Below are positions 17,187-27,138 of a stretch of 64,000 bases of DNA, one piece after another (position 1 is the stretch's first letter; each line of letters starts with the position of its first letter). A program made the position numbers and the translations under genes. The notes beneath the pieces are model-generated. The model had not been told where the DNA came from and did not search any database. It saw only the letters and a program-made list of their open reading frames with translations. The stretch is from Mycoavidus cysteinexigens_B (lineage in GTDB: Bacteria; Pseudomonadota; Gammaproteobacteria; Burkholderiales; Burkholderiaceae), in NCBI GenBank assembly GCA_031963465.1, contig JASSUG010000008.1:1-64000 (forward strand), written 5' to 3'.

Positions 17187-18320
17187 ATGAGACAGGTCAC
17201 ACAGATTAAATTGACAAAAACATCCGAAATAGCTTCTATCAAGAAAGAAGAGGATAGCTTGCTTGCTACCCAACCCGTTTGTCTTACCATTGATGAATTA
17301 AGTTTTTCTTATTCTGGGCAAATGGGTAGCACCTTACTCGATAACCTTTCATTAAAAATATATAAGAACGAGTTTTTCACTTTACTGGGCCCGTCTGGTT
17401 GCGGCAAAACGACCTTGTTGCGTCTGATTGCAGGTTTCCAACAACAAATGGCTGGCCAAATTTTGCTTGGCAGCCAGTCTTTGACTGAAAAACCTCCGTT
17501 TCAACGCCCAGTCAATACGGTTTTTCAAAATTACGCCTTATTTCCACACTTGACCGTTGCTCAAAACGTAGCCTTCGGTCTGGAAATGAAAAAGTTCTCT
17601 GCCGCGGCCATTAAGACAACAGTGAGCGATATGTTGTCATTAGTTAAACTAAAAAGTGAAGCGCACCACTACCCTCGGGAGTTGTCCGGCGGCCAGCAGC
17701 AGCGCGCAGCCCTTGCCAGAGCCCTCGCCGCGCGTCCAGAGTTATTACTGCTTGATGAGCCTCTGTCTGCGCTTGATTTAAAACTGCGCAAAGAAATGCA
17801 AAGAGAACTTAAGCGTCTACAGCATGAAACGGGCATTACTTTTCTGTTTGTGACCCATAACCAGGACGAAGCGCTCTCCATGTCGGATCGTATCGGGGTG
17901 ATGGTAAATGGGCAAATTCAGCAAATCGGCACGCCAGCAGAAATCTATAATCGCCCCGTCAATCGCTGCGTTGCCGAATTTATCGGCGATATCAATTTTC
18001 TGGATGGCGTAGCCGGCCAAGGTCAGGTTACCCTGGCCGGTGGCCATTCGCTGCCAGTGCAAGCCAATCAAGACGGATTTGTTACGCTCGCCTTTCGTCC
18101 CGAGCACGCCACCTTAAATCACCAATCCGGTCTGTTTTCGGGTCGCCTCAAAGAAATTCTTTATTTTGGCACAAGTACAGTCTATTACGTAGAATGTGAA
18201 GGGCAACCATTAATTCGCGTAAGGTCGCAAAATATAACAGAGGGACACTCATCGTTTGTGATTGGTGAAAAAGTCTATGTGCAAATTCCGCGACATGCTT
18301 TCCGGGTACTTACGCCATGA
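17187..18320 (+). CDS. potA: spermidine/putrescine-type ABC transporter ATPase
   Basis: 377 residues. Walker A is GPSGCGKTTLL near 69, Q-loop QNYALFPHLTV, signature LSGGQQQRAALARAL near 166, Walker B LLLLDEPLSALDL near 187, and the switch histidine is in FVTHNQDEA. A C-terminal TOBE-like domain follows, as in PotA. It powers uptake of polyamines or related cations. The stop overlaps the permease start (ATGA), giving an operon with two permeases and two binding proteins. The polyamine assignment comes from family resemblance; the exact ligand is unknown. Confidence 0.9.
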   Translation: MRQVTQIKLTKTSEIASIKKEEDSLLATQPVCLTIDELSFSYSGQMGSTLLDNLSLKIYKNEFFTLLGPSGCGKTTLLRLIAGFQQQMAGQILLGSQSLTEKPPFQRPVNTVFQNYALFPHLTVAQNVAFGLEMKKFSAAAIKTTVSDMLSLVKLKSEAHHYPRELSGGQQQRAALARALAARPELLLLDEPLSALDLKLRKEMQRELKRLQHETGITFLFVTHNQDEALSMSDRIGVMVNGQIQQIGTPAEIYNRPVNRCVAEFIGDINFLDGVAGQGQVTLAGGHSLPVQANQDGFVTLAFRPEHATLNHQSGLFSGRLKEILYFGTSTVYYVECEGQPLIRVRSQNITEGHSSFVIGEKVYVQIPRHAFRVLTP

Positions 18321-19234
18321 ATTTTTGGGCTAATTTAAATCAATATCGACGACGGCTATTGTTACTCAGCCCTGTACTTCTGCTGCTATTTGGTGGCATG
18401 GTCTTGCCGATGACGATTATGGTCGTTGCCTCATTATCAGGCGCGGCAGATTATGGCGGCGTATCATGGGGAAAATTCTCCGCAGCAGCCTATGGTCAAT
18501 TCCTATTTGAACGAAATTTTGATGACCAATTAGTTTTTAACTCAGGGTACCTACTGATTTTTTTACGTTCATTCGAACTCGCTACCCTGACCACATTAGG
18601 CTGCCTCATTTTAGGCTTTCCCACCGCACTGTTCATCGCCTTACAACCGATACAGCGGCGCAATACCCTGTTGATTCTAGTCAGTATTCCATTTTGGACA
18701 AATTTACTGGTCCGCATCTACGCCTGGATTGTATTGCTGCGCGATGGCGGTAATATTGAGCAGGTATTGCATCGGCTGAATCTCACCACCGGCCCACTTG
18801 GCTTAATGTACACCGACACAGCAACCGCGATTGGCTTGCTCTATGCCTTTTTACCTTTCATGATTTTACCCATCTATGCGAGCTTGGAAAGACTAGACTG
18901 GCGTTTAGTCGATGCTGCGCGCGATTTGGGCGCAAACAGTTGGCACGTGTTGCGGCGCATCATTATACCGTTAGCCCTACCGGGGATTATCTCGGGTTGT
19001 ACACTGGTTTTTGTCCCTGCCTTAGGGATGTACATCATCCCTAACCTGTTAGGCGGGAGCAAATTTTTGATGATTGGTAATTTGATTCACTTGCAGTTTA
19101 CTAATGCGCACAATTGGCCGTTGGGTGCAGCCCTGAGCTTCGTTTTATTGGGACTCGTTCTATTAGGCATGCTCGTGCGTAAAGTGCGCTTTATAAAAAC
19201 TAAAACTCGAGGGCAAACGCATGAGTACGTCTAA
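18317..19234 (+). CDS. potB: ABC transporter permease, PotB-type
   Basis: 305 residues with six predicted membrane segments. The EAA loop, LVDAARDLGANSWHVLRRIIIPLALPG, is intact and contacts the ATPase. The start overlaps the ATPase stop by 4 bp, and the end overlaps the next permease by 14 bp, indicating translational coupling. It forms the inner-membrane channel with the PotC-type partner. Confidence 0.9.
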   Translation: MNFWANLNQYRRRLLLLSPVLLLLFGGMVLPMTIMVVASLSGAADYGGVSWGKFSAAAYGQFLFERNFDDQLVFNSGYLLIFLRSFELATLTTLGCLILGFPTALFIALQPIQRRNTLLILVSIPFWTNLLVRIYAWIVLLRDGGNIEQVLHRLNLTTGPLGLMYTDTATAIGLLYAFLPFMILPIYASLERLDWRLVDAARDLGANSWHVLRRIIIPLALPGIISGCTLVFVPALGMYIIPNLLGGSKFLMIGNLIHLQFTNAHNWPLGAALSFVLLGLVLLGMLVRKVRFIKTKTRGQTHEYV

Positions 19235-20009
19235 ATGGCATTCTTTCCCCGGCATTCAGACAATCGCCGTTTTTGTCTTTTTATTTTTATATATTCCAAT
19301 CATCGTCATCGTCCTATTAAGTTTCAATCAAGGCGATCTGGCAACCATTTGGCAAGGTTTTGGTTTCAACGGATATGCCGAAATTTGGCGAGACCCTTAC
19401 CTCATCCGCGCAGCCCAGAATTCATTTATGGTGGCATTAATCGCGATGTTGTGTTCAACGTTAGCCGCCACGCTTGCCGCCCTTGCCTTACGGGGACGTA
19501 ATTTTATCGGCAAAGCAGCGCTCGTCGCCTTGATTGGTTTACCTTTGCTGGTGCCAGGTATTGTGATTGCTGTCGCAACCCTGATGTTTTTTTCTTTTGT
19601 TGGCTTAGAGCTCAGTCTGGCAACCATTCTTATTGCCCATATCGTTTTTTGTATCCCATTTGCTTATTTGCCTATTCACGCCCGTTTATCCAGAATTGAT
19701 GCTAATTTGATCGAAGCAGCAGGAGACCTTTACGCTAATCCCTGGCAGGCGTTTTGGCGGATTACCTGGCCGCAATTGTTGCCCGGCGTGGCAGCAGGCG
19801 CCCTCCTCGCCTTCATTACGTCAATGGATGACTTTATTATTACTTATTTTGTTGCGGGCCCCGGCGCGACAACCTTACCAGTTTACATTTTCGGGGCGAT
19901 CAGGCGCGGCATCTCACCTAAAATTAATGCAGTTTCAACCCTTATTTTAGGGATCTCGGTACTATTTGTGACCCTGTCGTATTTTATTGGGCGACAAACT
20001 CAAAAGTGA
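19221..20009 (+). CDS. potC: ABC transporter permease, PotC-type
   Basis: 262 residues with six hydrophobic segments. The EAA motif region reads LIEAAGDLYANPWQAFWRITWPQLLPG. The TSMDDFIITYFVAGPG segment is typical of PotC permeases. It is coupled to the upstream permease by overlap and is followed 25 bp later by the first binding protein. Confidence 0.9.
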   Translation: MSTSKWHSFPGIQTIAVFVFLFLYIPIIVIVLLSFNQGDLATIWQGFGFNGYAEIWRDPYLIRAAQNSFMVALIAMLCSTLAATLAALALRGRNFIGKAALVALIGLPLLVPGIVIAVATLMFFSFVGLELSLATILIAHIVFCIPFAYLPIHARLSRIDANLIEAAGDLYANPWQAFWRITWPQLLPGVAAGALLAFITSMDDFIITYFVAGPGATTLPVYIFGAIRRGISPKINAVSTLILGISVLFVTLSYFIGRQTQK

Positions 20010-20034
20010 ATTTTTTTCGGGGGATTTTGAAATC

Positions 20035-21102
20035 ATGAAGATACTCAAATGGTCAATTGTAAGCCTTATGCTCGGCTTATATAGTGTGACGAACGCGGCA
20101 GAAGCTAAGGTTAAAAATTCAACCCGTAAACTCCATTTTGCTAGCGCACAGAATTATTATCCACCCGAACTCCTACAAAAATTCGAGCAAGAAACAGGCA
20201 TACAAACCACCTTCAGCACCTATGATAGCGATGGGACTTTAGCCGCTAAACTGAATGCCGGGGGCAAAGTATACGATGTCATCATCGTCAATGAAGCGTA
20301 TGTACCTACCCTAGTTAACAGCGGGTCAATCGGGAAGTTAGACAAGACAAAACTGCCGAACTTCAAAAATGTCCAGGCCGAATACCGCGCCCCATCGTTT
20401 GACTCGAAGCGGGAATACACGATGCCCTATACCGCAATTTTGACTAGCTTCGCCTATGATTCTAGCCGTGTTCCTGGCGGTACGCTGGAAGATAGCTGGG
20501 GCGCTTTTTTTCATCCAGATAAAGCCTTGTGGGGAAAAATTGCTAATTTAGATGAACGCGACGATCTGTATATTGCTGCCGCTTGGTATCTTGGCCTAGA
20601 CGAATGCACCGAGAACGCGAAAGATGCCGAGAAGGTGCTTACGTTACTACGCGAACAGAAACCCTACGTGATGACTTATAGCAATGATGGGACAACGGCT
20701 CGGATGGCGAATCAAGAAGTCATTATGCAGCAAATATGGAATGGCGTTGCGGTCCGAGTGCGCTCGAAACTACCGACTACTGTATTTGTTTATCCCAAAG
20801 AAGGCGTGATTCTTTCGCGGGATAATTTTGCGATACCAGACAAAGCCAAAAATATGGATGCAGCGCATCAATTCATTAATTGGATGATGCAGCCAGAAAA
20901 CATCGCTCAAGTTTCTAATAAATATAGATATAGCAATGCCATCATAGGAGCCGATAAATTCATCGACCCCGGCTTAGCCAATGACCCGGCATTTACGCCG
21001 CCGGCAAAATTTCGTGACCGCATTAGGCCATTTAAGCTTTGTTCACCTAAAGGATTGGCTTTGCGCAACAAGGTTTGGGTTAAATTAAAGATGAAGGGCT
21101 AA
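20035..21102 (+). CDS. potD: polyamine-type periplasmic binding protein, copy 1
   Basis: The ATG at 20035, preceded by a CGGGGGA-like site, is chosen because MKILKWSIVSLMLGLYSVTNA then begins a normal signal peptide; a longer frame opens at 19987. The protein is about 355 residues. Family features are SAQNYYPPELLQKFEQETGI, TYDSDGTLAAKL, VIIVNEAYVP and PYVMTYSNDG. It captures the ligand in the periplasm for the permease pair upstream. It is about two-thirds identical by eye to the next gene, so the two are tandem paralogues. Confidence 0.88.
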   Translation: MKILKWSIVSLMLGLYSVTNAAEAKVKNSTRKLHFASAQNYYPPELLQKFEQETGIQTTFSTYDSDGTLAAKLNAGGKVYDVIIVNEAYVPTLVNSGSIGKLDKTKLPNFKNVQAEYRAPSFDSKREYTMPYTAILTSFAYDSSRVPGGTLEDSWGAFFHPDKALWGKIANLDERDDLYIAAAWYLGLDECTENAKDAEKVLTLLREQKPYVMTYSNDGTTARMANQEVIMQQIWNGVAVRVRSKLPTTVFVYPKEGVILSRDNFAIPDKAKNMDAAHQFINWMMQPENIAQVSNKYRYSNAIIGADKFIDPGLANDPAFTPPAKFRDRIRPFKLCSPKGLALRNKVWVKLKMKG

Positions 21103-21268
21103 GGTCACCTAGGCCAGGTACTTCAGTCACCTCAAGCAGAACAGCCCCCGATCACGATGCTTACCAGCAAAGGCAAACTATATGAATAGTCTTATACGTC
21201 TATCTGTTCTGAATGCTAGACCCGCATTGATTGGGGCAAGTATCCGTGACTTTGCATTCATCTAAATT
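21103..21268. promoter_or_regulatory. gap between the two binding-protein genes
   Basis: 166 bp with no gene. The second paralogue could be co-transcribed with the first or have its own promoter here. I see no clear terminator. Confidence 0.35.
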
Positions 21269-22327
21269 ATGAAAATACTTAAACATTGCTTGCTGGCCAG
21301 CTTACTTTTTGGCTTACATGGCGTCGGCAATCAAGTCGCCGTGGCCGGCCCGCTGCAAATTGCTAGCTGGCCAGATTATTACCCCCCTGAATTGCTCAAA
21401 AAATTTGAGCGGGAGACAGGAATCAAAGCGGTGCTAGATAGCTATGACAGTGACGCTACGTTAACCACCAAGCTAAAATCGGGGGGATGGTATGATGTCG
21501 TCATAGTGGCGGACATTTATGTCTCCATTCTTAAGCAAGATGGTTTGCTGATGAAGCTAGATAAAAGCAGACTACCCAACCTCGAGAATGTTAAACCTGA
21601 ATACCGCTCGCCATCATTCGATCCAAACCGCGATTTTGCACTGCCTTATACCCTGGTTTTGACCAGCTTTGTTTATGACTCAGCGCGCGTTCCTGGTGGC
21701 AAGCTAGAAGAGAGTTGGGCATCTTTTTTCAGACCAGATAAAATGCTACAGGGCAAAATTGCCAACTTGGATGAGCGAGATGATCTGTATAAGGCTGCCT
21801 CTTGGTACATTGGACAGGATGAGTGTTCTGAAAGTAGTGAGGATGCAAAACGCGTGCTTGAAGTTTTGCAAAAGCAAAAGCCCTATGTGTTGACGTACAG
21901 TAACGATGGACCTATTGAGCGCATGTTAAGCAAGGAAGTGATTATTCAACAAATTTGGAATGGCGCTGCCGTACGAGTTAGGCCTAAGCTAGCCAGCGCA
22001 GTATTCTCCTACCCTAAAGAAGGGGTTGCTTTGTCAATGGACAATTTTGTAGTACCCGTTAAGGCTAAAAATGTGAATGAAGCCTATCGATTTGTTAATT
22101 GGATGCTACTACCAGAAAACATTGCTGAAGTTTCCAATAAATATAAATACGATAATGCGATTATTGGCGCGGAGAAATACATGGATCCTAAATTAACCGA
22201 TGATCCCGCATTTCGTATCCCGGAAGAGTTTCAAAGCCGAATTAAACCATTCAAGCTTTGCTCGCCTAAAGCGTTAGCTTTACGCAATAAGGTTTGGATG
22301 CAATTGAAAAAATCTGGAGCTGATTAA
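21269..22327 (+). CDS. polyamine-type periplasmic binding protein, copy 2
   Basis: 352 residues with a signal peptide (MKILKHCLLASLLFGLHGVG). It closely resembles the preceding protein along its whole length: SWPDYYPPELLKKFERETGI, SYDSDATLTTKL, PGGKLEESWASFF, NLDERDDLY and PYVLTYSNDG. The main differences lie in ligand-facing loops such as DIYVSIL versus EAYVPTL. The pair may let one transporter accept two ligands. It is the last gene of the transport operon. Confidence 0.87.
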   Translation: MKILKHCLLASLLFGLHGVGNQVAVAGPLQIASWPDYYPPELLKKFERETGIKAVLDSYDSDATLTTKLKSGGWYDVVIVADIYVSILKQDGLLMKLDKSRLPNLENVKPEYRSPSFDPNRDFALPYTLVLTSFVYDSARVPGGKLEESWASFFRPDKMLQGKIANLDERDDLYKAASWYIGQDECSESSEDAKRVLEVLQKQKPYVLTYSNDGPIERMLSKEVIIQQIWNGAAVRVRPKLASAVFSYPKEGVALSMDNFVVPVKAKNVNEAYRFVNWMLLPENIAEVSNKYKYDNAIIGAEKYMDPKLTDDPAFRIPEEFQSRIKPFKLCSPKALALRNKVWMQLKKSGAD

Positions 22328-22425
22328 ACAATATGGCCATTGAATTTACCCTGGCCAGATGCTTGGCGGCTATATCGACCAGGACTACACTTAATTCCTA
22401 TTGATAGGCAAAAAGGATAAGCAAA

Positions 22426-23853
22426 TTGCATCATAGCATGAACAACAGTGATTTACTCGATCTAAGCTCTCCGTCACTGAGCGGGGCTATCGAGGCTCTA
22501 GGACTATATACGACACTTTTAGTCCCGGCCTCACATAGCCCCAGGCAAACACCATCCACATCGGCTCCCGCAAACCGCTGGTGGCAACTGATGGATACCG
22601 GCGTCGGCATCATCCCGTTGCCGATTTATTGCGTGCTTTTTGCTGTCTTGGGTATTCTCTTCGCCATCGACGCATTCTCCAGCGAAATCTCGCTCATCTT
22701 TGCGGTGCTGGCGGTGCTGGGTTTTAGCTGTGCTGAATTAGGCGCGCGCATACCTGGCTTGCGGAAAATTGGCGGGGCGGTCATCGTCACCACTTTGCTG
22801 CCGTCATGCCTGGTGTATTACTCGCTCCTGCCAAGCAAATTGGTGCAGTCCATTACCGAGTTCTGGTATGCAACCAATATTCTCTATTTGTTTACCGCGG
22901 CCGTTATTGTCGGCGGTATTCTGAGCATGGACCGGCGCCTATTGATTAAAGGTTTTGCTAAGCTTTTTATCCCGCTTGCCGCCGGCTCAATTGCCGCCGC
23001 TATCGTGGGTACCCTAACCGGTATGGCGCTTGGACTGAACGCACACCATGCCTTTTTTTATCTGGTTATGCCCATCATGGCCGGCGGCCTCGGTGAAGGC
23101 GGCATTCCACTGACGCTGGGATATGCGGCGATTTTACAGGTCTCACAACCCGAGTTGCTGGCGCAGATCGTGCCGCCGGTTGTACTCGGCAATCTAACCG
23201 CAATTGTCTGCGCGTCAGTCCTTCATCAACTCGGCAAACGCCATCCCCGGTATAGCGGAAATGGCCATTTACTCACGCTCCCGATTACCGAATCATCTGA
23301 CGAGAAAAATCCGTTTTCCTTTACAATCGAAAAACTCGCGGCGGCGGGGATGATTGCCCTCAGCTTGTATTTGGCCGGCGTTGTGATCTATCAATTCACC
23401 GGCTTGCCTGCCCCGCTAGGCATGCTATTACTCACGGTCATTATTAAATTAGCGCGTATTGTCTCGCCTGAATTTGAACAGGGCGCGCATGCCATGTATC
23501 GTTTTTTTGCGGTATCCTCAGCCTATCCAATTTTGTTTGGGATTGGTTTGATTCTCACGCCTTGGGATGTGTTTTTAACTGCCCTAACACCAGCGCATTT
23601 TATTACCATCTTCGCTACGGTCGTCACCTTAACCACCGTTGGCTTTTTCGTTGGACGCTGGGCGGGTTTGCATCCAATTGAAAGCGCGATCGTGAATGCC
23701 TGTCATAGCGGCATGGGTAGCGTCGGAGATATGGCGATTTTGACTTCGGCCCACCGTATGCAACTTATGCCTTTTGCACAGCTTGCGACCCGCATTGGTG
23801 GCGCCTTGACGGTAGTCGTCGCTCTGCTTATCTTTAGTCAATGGACCGGCTGA
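22426..23853 (+). CDS. 2-hydroxycarboxylate transporter family (CitS/CimH-type) symporter
   Basis: 475 residues. About 11 hydrophobic segments begin near residue 55 (MDTGVGIIPLPIYCVLF). The family signature GGLGEGGIPLTLGYA and the second-half NACHSGMGSVGDMAILTSA mark the two re-entrant loops that bind the carboxylate. Such carriers move citrate, malate or lactate with sodium ions or protons. A TTG start at 22426 is used because AAGGAT lies 8-10 bases upstream; an ATG at 22438 is an alternative that removes four residues. It stands alone on the plus strand, downstream of the ABC operon. Confidence 0.9.
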   Translation: MHHSMNNSDLLDLSSPSLSGAIEALGLYTTLLVPASHSPRQTPSTSAPANRWWQLMDTGVGIIPLPIYCVLFAVLGILFAIDAFSSEISLIFAVLAVLGFSCAELGARIPGLRKIGGAVIVTTLLPSCLVYYSLLPSKLVQSITEFWYATNILYLFTAAVIVGGILSMDRRLLIKGFAKLFIPLAAGSIAAAIVGTLTGMALGLNAHHAFFYLVMPIMAGGLGEGGIPLTLGYAAILQVSQPELLAQIVPPVVLGNLTAIVCASVLHQLGKRHPRYSGNGHLLTLPITESSDEKNPFSFTIEKLAAAGMIALSLYLAGVVIYQFTGLPAPLGMLLLTVIIKLARIVSPEFEQGAHAMYRFFAVSSAYPILFGIGLILTPWDVFLTALTPAHFITIFATVVTLTTVGFFVGRWAGLHPIESAIVNACHSGMGSVGDMAILTSAHRMQLMPFAQLATRIGGALTVVVALLIFSQWTG

Positions 23854-23938
23854 CGAAGAGCGCATTATTATTTCCGCATGGCTGAGCATCATTCGATTAA
23901 GAGAGAGGTATAATCGCTGGCTTTTAATCGAAAAGTAG

Positions 23939-25057
23939 ATGTCTGATCTAAGCCGCGCCTGGCCCCAGCTACCTAATGGGCAACCCCCTGTTGGCGCTTA
24001 TTTTGACGAGAAGTTCTACCAGCACGAACTTCAAACGCTGTTTAAATGCGGCCCGCGCTACATGGGTCACGAATTGATGGTACCTGAGGTTGGCGATTAC
24101 TTTTCGCTGCCAAGCGAACGCAATGCGCGCGTGCTAGTGCGCCAAAAAAACCAGACCGTCGAGCTTTTATCGAATGTGTGTCGCCATCGCCAAGCTATTT
24201 TGTTAGATGGCCAAGGCCACACAGAAAACATCGTATGCCCGCTCCATCGTTGGACTTACGCGTTAAATGGCGAGCTACTGGGCGCGCCACACTTTGCTGA
24301 AAATCCCTGCCTAAATCTTGACCGCACTCCTTTACATAACTGGCGTGGCTTGTTATTTGATGCCAATGGACGTGATCCACAGCATGATTTGGCCACGCTC
24401 TCCAATGCCTATTTCGATTTTTCGGAGTATCGCTTCGATCATGTTGAAGTCCACGAATGCAATTACAATTGGAAAACCTTCGTTGAAGTTTACCTAGAAG
24501 ATTACCATGTGGCACCGTTTCATCCTGGCTTGAGCCACTTTGTCTCCTGTGACCAGCTAGAATGGCAATTCGGCGATCGGTATAGCATGCAAACAGTCGG
24601 CGTGCATCAAGCGTTTACGCAAGCTGGCAGCCCAGCCTATCGCAAATGGCAAGAGGCCCTGCTGCGTTTTGGCGCCGGCAAAGTGCCACAGCATGGCGCA
24701 ATTTGGATGATGTACTACCCGAATTTGATGATTGAATGGTATCCCTATGCGCTGGTGGTCTCAACCCTGATACCGCGCGGCCCTCGTCGTACAACCAATA
24801 TTATTGAATTCTATTATCCAGAAGAAATCGCCCTGTTTGAGCCCGAATTAATTGCGGCCGAACGCGCAGCATATATGGAAACCGTCGCCGAAGATGATGA
24901 GATCGCCAGGCGCATGGATGCAGGGCGTGAAGCCCTGCTAGAGCGCGGTATGTCTCAGGTCGGCCCGTATCAAAGCCCATTAGAAGATGGTATGCGACAT
25001 TTTCATCAATTTTTACGGCAACAATTATGTAATATAGAGGAGAGTTTAGCTGCGTGA
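23939..25057 (+). CDS. Rieske non-heme iron oxygenase, alpha subunit
   Basis: 372 residues. The Rieske [2Fe-2S] ligands are C81, H83, C100 and H103 (CRHR … CPLHRW). The catalytic iron site lies in VEVYLEDYHVAPFHPGL, with both histidines present. It belongs to the aromatic-ring-hydroxylating/quaternary-amine oxygenase group. The substrate cannot be read from the sequence, and a partner reductase is not encoded nearby. It lies 12 bp upstream of the sulfurtransferase, probably co-transcribed. Confidence 0.9.
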   Translation: MSDLSRAWPQLPNGQPPVGAYFDEKFYQHELQTLFKCGPRYMGHELMVPEVGDYFSLPSERNARVLVRQKNQTVELLSNVCRHRQAILLDGQGHTENIVCPLHRWTYALNGELLGAPHFAENPCLNLDRTPLHNWRGLLFDANGRDPQHDLATLSNAYFDFSEYRFDHVEVHECNYNWKTFVEVYLEDYHVAPFHPGLSHFVSCDQLEWQFGDRYSMQTVGVHQAFTQAGSPAYRKWQEALLRFGAGKVPQHGAIWMMYYPNLMIEWYPYALVVSTLIPRGPRRTTNIIEFYYPEEIALFEPELIAAERAAYMETVAEDDEIARRMDAGREALLERGMSQVGPYQSPLEDGMRHFHQFLRQQLCNIEESLAA

Positions 25058-25069
25058 GGGAGTATTTTT

Positions 25070-25933
25070 ATGTCTATTCATCGCTATACAACGTTAATCA
25101 GTGCCGCCAACCTTGCCGCATTGATCGCCAGCGGATCCGAAACCATGACTATTTTTGATTGTCGTTTCGATCTGCTCAACGAAAATGCCGGCAAGCTTGC
25201 TTATGAGGACAATCACCTGCCCGGCGCGCACTATGTACATCTGACCAACGTGCTATCTGGAGCTAGCACAGGGCAAAATGGCCGTCACCCACTGCCCGCA
25301 CGCACAACCCTTGCCCAACAGCTGGCCGCTTGCGGCCTACACAATAACCATCAAGTGATTGCTTATGATGCGCAGGGGGGGATATTTGCAGCACGCTTAT
25401 GGTGGCTATTACGTTGGCTAGGTCATGAAGCCGTTGCTGTGCTTGATGGCGGTTTGCAAGCATGGCAAAAAGCGCATCTGCCACTTTCTAGTACCCAGCC
25501 CATAGCGCGATCAGGTGACTTTGAACCTACGGCACCGCTTGCAGTCACTACCGATGTCAGCGCCGTGATGCGTAATCTGAGTACGCATGAATATACCCTC
25601 ATCGATGCGCGTTCCGCCGATCGTTACCGCGGTCAGAATGAAACGCTTGATGCCGTTGGCGGGCATATTCCAGGGGCCATCCATCGATTTTATAGAGATA
25701 ATCTGACGGCAGACGGCCACTTTAAACCAGCGCACGTTTTACGCGACGAATTCAATTCGCTGTTGGATAAAAAGCCAGCACAACGGGTGATCTTACAATG
25801 CGGATCAGGTGTTTCTGCATGCTTAAATGCGTTAGCCATGGAAATTGCCGGTTTGCATGGGGCGGCGCTTTACGCGGGTTCATGGAGTGAGTGGTGTGCT
25901 GATCCTAAGCGACCCATTGCGACTGGGTATTAA
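25070..25933 (+). CDS. sseA: 3-mercaptopyruvate/thiosulfate sulfurtransferase
   Basis: 287 residues with two rhodanese domains. The second carries the active-site loop CGSGVSA with catalytic C244. The first has no catalytic cysteine (AYDAQGG), as usual. CGSGV(T/S)A loops are typical of 3-mercaptopyruvate sulfurtransferases, while thiosulfate enzymes usually have CRKGVT. It follows the Rieske oxygenase by 12 bp. Confidence 0.9.
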   Translation: MSIHRYTTLISAANLAALIASGSETMTIFDCRFDLLNENAGKLAYEDNHLPGAHYVHLTNVLSGASTGQNGRHPLPARTTLAQQLAACGLHNNHQVIAYDAQGGIFAARLWWLLRWLGHEAVAVLDGGLQAWQKAHLPLSSTQPIARSGDFEPTAPLAVTTDVSAVMRNLSTHEYTLIDARSADRYRGQNETLDAVGGHIPGAIHRFYRDNLTADGHFKPAHVLRDEFNSLLDKKPAQRVILQCGSGVSACLNALAMEIAGLHGAALYAGSWSEWCADPKRPIATGY

Positions 25934-26360
25934 CCCCGATGGATATCAGCGTGATGTAGCAACGAACTGGGACGATGCATCCCCACCAGGATCCTTAATT
26001 CCTAACCATCCAATAACAAATATCGCAATAAAAATTTGTATAGCGTATTTTATTTCAATTAGAAAGGAGGGAACTAATCTATTTTTTTGCAGAGCCAGTA
26101 GTAAGAATAGATTTTCTGAAATTCATATAATCTTTTTATCAAAATAATATCAATCAAAATTGCATGGGAAGCAAAATTGAAATACTGCATAAAAAATTAA
26201 CGACATTTGAGATTCGGTAACAAAAAGGTGACAAATGAACGGCGCAAAATGTATGGGCCAATACCTAAATAAAACTTTCAGACATTTTTCTCGACATTTT
26301 AGTTTTCGAGATAGTTAGTCTATAATCCTTATTTCATAAGAGGTTGGGCGTATACTAACT
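25934..26360. other. AT-rich non-coding stretch before the transposase remnant
   Basis: About 430 bp, clearly more AT-rich than its neighbours. I find no gene I can support. A short inverted repeat (TCTCGA … TCGAGA near 26290-26312) lies close to the transposase remnant. It is probably the left flank of the decayed transposon. Confidence 0.4.
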
Positions 26361-26364
26361 TCAG

Positions 26365-27025
26365 ATGTCGTCGCATTGTAGCTTCGCTCCCACTAGCCTT
26401 TTACCACTGCCGAACTGGCCATCGCGCAACAACACAAAGGGTTGCCCGAACAGATCTTGTGCTTGCTACAGATCGGATACTTCAAGGCCAAGCAAGCATT
26501 TTTTACACCCACAGAATTGCCGCCAGAAGATACGAACTACCTGCGTGAGCGTTATTTTCCGGAGCGGCGGGCCTTTTCCTCCCAGACCTATTCGGCTCGA
26601 CGAGCATTACGCCCAGCGCCGCAAGATACCTCGCTATTTGGCTAAACTGGTGCGCAGTATCTACACCCTACGCTACATGCGAGACCCGCAACTGCAGCGC
26701 AACGTCCACTCTTCTCAGAACAGGATCGAGGCCTACCCTCAATTACGCTCATTCATTGCCCAAGTCCCCGGCAGGAAATTCCTGATCGGCCTCGATATCG
26801 CGATCAGTAACGAATGCGGGCATCTACTCGCTAACATTGTAATCGCTTTCAACTCGATGTTGCTCTCCGAACTCCTCACACGTTACCAGATCGACGGCAA
26901 CCCAAAAACTCTGGCAGGCTAAAGAAGATTTCCCCAGTGGCCTGGCAGCATATCCATTTCCTCGGACACTACACGTTTCGAAACGAAAACCCATTGATCT
27001 CCACGCTATGTTGACCAGCATGGAT
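26365..27025 (+). pseudogene. internally deleted Tn3-family transposase remnant
   Basis: Two frames hold the two ends of a Tn3-type transposase. At about 26380-26560 one frame reads ELAIAQQHKGLPEQILCLL and then GYFKAKQAFF and RERYFPER, the N-terminal DUF4158 region. From about 26585 another frame reads LAKLVRSIYTLRYMRDPQLQ, then SQNRIEAYPQLRSFIAQ and NECGHLLANIVIAFNSMLLSELL, the C-terminal region. A third short stretch, SPVAWQHIHFLGHYTFRNEN, follows after another frameshift and is the usual C-terminal end. Most of the roughly 1000-residue protein, including the DDE catalytic core, is gone. It sits just beyond the P450 end of the biosynthetic cluster. Confidence 0.85.
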
Positions 27026-27138
27026 CTCATCTAATTCGTTGAGTCATATAACTTTCCAAAATTTCCGCGCTTCCAGCTTACGCCCCCTGGTTTCAGAGTA
27101 GATAAAAGTTGTGGGTAATCCTCAGCTCCAGTAGAGCT

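Noticed and set aside
25845..26147. 100-codon plus-strand frame overlapping the end of sseA
   Set aside because: It begins inside sseA in another frame, runs into AT-rich DNA and shows no recognisable protein features.
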